Shown here one piece after another: positions 62,313 through 64,000 of a stretch of DNA of 64,000 nucleotides; position 1 is the first letter of the stretch, and each line of letters starts with the position of its first letter. Origin of the DNA: Eublepharis macularius. Lineage: Eukaryota > Chordata > Lepidosauria > Squamata > Eublepharidae. The translations under genes were made by a program, and so were the position numbers. The stretch lies in contig NC_072807.1 in the NCBI RefSeq assembly GCF_028583425.1, positions 38,073,001 through 38,137,000 on the forward strand, read 5' to 3'. The notes under the pieces were generated by a model. It saw only the letters and a program-made list of their open reading frames with translations, did no database searches and was not told the DNA's origin.

Positions 62313-64000
62313 CCTGGGTGGCTTGGAGATAACTTTGCTTTAGAATATATAATCCAGCCTCTTGCTTAGCACTGAGCCTCCCAGGGCGTCTGGTAGGGGG
62401 GTGGGAGACGCAAGAAGCGCAGATCACTGGATCTAACCCAGCTAGGCAATCTTTTCTGCATTCTTTCTCCCAGTTTCTTCCTGCCCTGTTTTATCATTCC
62501 CAGAATCTTCACTGGCTCTTCGATCAGCCAGCAACTTTACTGGAAACGCCAAGCAGTAGCGTAGAAATGGAAGGTTACCCAGCAGCTTCGAGAAATACAA
62601 AAAGCATGAGACAAATGTGGACCCAAAGCAGGAGCTCTCACGTCCAACCAGCAGCACGGAACAGGTCTGCCCGGAGGCAGAGAAGATTGCGGGTCGCAGA
62701 ATGCCACAGTAGTGGTAGCAGATCTGCGTAGGGCACTGCCAAGCTGGTTTCTTCTGGCTTTAGCATTCTGGTTCAGCATTTAAAAAGCCTGTGGTAGAAC
62801 TCTTAACTTTTACCCAGGCAATAGAAAAGCAACCAGGGAAATTAAAAGGGGGGGGGGATTTCACAAGGGCCTGTCTCGTTGGACAAAGTGCCAAGATCAG
62901 GATTCTACTAGCGCTAACTCTGAAAAGTTTTGCTTACTTTTACCGCATTGGCAAGTTGTGCAAGCGAGAAACTTGCCAAACCATCTGTTAGTACATGATG
63001 GAGATACTCCACAGGGAATGACTGTACAGTTACAAAGACGCAGAATTGCCCCCTCTCCTTGTGAAGCGGTTCCAGGTTCATGCTGGGAGGCAGCTGTTTT
63101 TCTCATGCTGGATTCTTGGAAGCTTATCAGTGAAAACCAGTTAGGAACAGCAGATAGGAGTCCCTGTAAGACCCAGCTTTCACCCATCGCCTCTGATCTG
63201 TTCCTGGCAATCTATGGCCAGAGGAGGGTTGGGAATGCTCTCCGGTTCACACAGACCTCATCAAGGCCTGGCCAGCACACCATGCGCCCTACGATATGTC
63301 CCCAAATCCTATGACGGTGACTCTCCTCAACAGATTAATCAGTGCAGAATGCATTCCTTGAAGCTACCAAGTTTGGGAATGACGCCAGTGGTGGAGAGGC
63401 AGCAGGACTAAAAGCCCACCTTGTGTGGCACAGGGTTTTGTGCATTGCCGGACCCCGCTGGCCGGCCGTGCAACAATGGCCCAAGAGCAGACGAATGTGT
63501 TAAGGAGTGGACCCTGGGGAAGCAACTCCCACATGGGTTCTGCGACAGCTTGAAGGTGAACCACTATCGTTATGTGCGATTCTTATGGAATTGCACCACT
63601 TTGAGCTGCAGATGTGAGACTTGTGGTTCTGAACGCTCCCCACATGGAAAACCTGCAACTAGAAAGCTAGCATAACAGGACCAAAGCTAGGCTATAAGAA
63701 CCTTTCTCTCTGATACTCTCTAACTTTCCATGACCTTCTGACAGGCCATTCACCACCTTCAGCCTGGAGTGGCGCAGTCCTGAAAGCACGCTGCTGTGGG
63801 TCTTTTCTGATTGTATAGTTCACATTGTGCTGTTGGATTGCAGTGGGATTGCCACTGTTTTCTCTTTGCCAGTTCATGCCCAATTCAAAAACAAATCTTG
63901 CCTTTTCCTCAACAGCTTTGTTATTTTTAGCACAAACATATTCTGGGCTCATCGAATCAACTTTGTGTTTTGTTGAATTCCTGTTCTGGAGGGGCAGCCC
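62313..64000. other. Right edge, TRPM1 upstream intron, no recognised element
   Basis: No exon encoding the expected serine/lysine-rich TRPM1 N-terminus could be found here on the minus strand. Open frames near 63400-63675 have no known motif. Confidence 0.4.

Overview
The window is vertebrate genomic DNA, most likely from a squamate reptile, perhaps a gecko-like lizard. One recognisable protein-coding gene fills most of it: the minus-strand TRPM1 (melastatin) gene. Twenty-six consecutive coding exons can be placed with consensus splice sites and matching phases, from the exon starting GQKAWIEK (47128-47207) to the terminal exon (6741-7968), which ends ASTETEC-stop. The joined exons keep one open frame of 4,854 nt (1,617 residues plus stop). 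The first coding exon or exons, 5' UTR and promoter were not found and probably lie right of position 64000. The host assignment rests on the repeats: Sauria-type tRNA SINEs, a 5S-rRNA-derived SINE, L2/CR1-type LINE ends, Penelope-like fragments and many hAT-like MITEs.

Layout: 1-120 is a GC-rich, promoter-like edge. In human the neighbour on the 3' side of TRPM1 is MTMR10, so this may be its promoter (inference). 120-6740 is intergenic or 3' UTR sequence rich in MITEs. 6741-7968 is the long C-terminal exon. 8796-19824 holds the coiled-coil linker, TRP domain, pore, S6, S5, S4, S3 and S2 exons. 19696-23168 holds S2/S1 and the pre-S1 region. 26802-47207 holds the N-terminal melastatin homology region. 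The miR-211 hairpin lies on the same strand at 41866-41954, in the intron between the exons beginning VTRVYQ and LGQGVP. 47208-64000 is upstream intron, with LINE, SINE and Penelope-like fragments and microsatellites.

Three things stand out. (1) The pore-loop turret is encoded by a 21-bp microexon with an alternative in-frame donor 18 nt downstream on the preceding exon. Skipping the microexon also keeps the frame and would give a QID-PPCGEN pore, resembling the pore splice variation known from TRPM3. (2) The many palindromic repeats carrying 'CTGANGA...GAAA' look like Penelope-like element ends with hammerhead-ribozyme cores. One copy also carries a GIY-YIG-like reading frame and an exact 18-bp target duplication. 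(3) The miR-211 5p arm here is the 22-mer I know as miR-204-5p, not the mammalian miR-211 form.

How the parts work together: TRPM1 is the depolarising cation channel of ON bipolar cells and is also expressed in melanocytes. miR-211 is co-transcribed from its intron. The other features are transposon remnants in introns and flanks; they may affect splicing or RNA folding but have no demonstrated role here. All family calls come from reading the sequence and from memory of the families; no database search was run.
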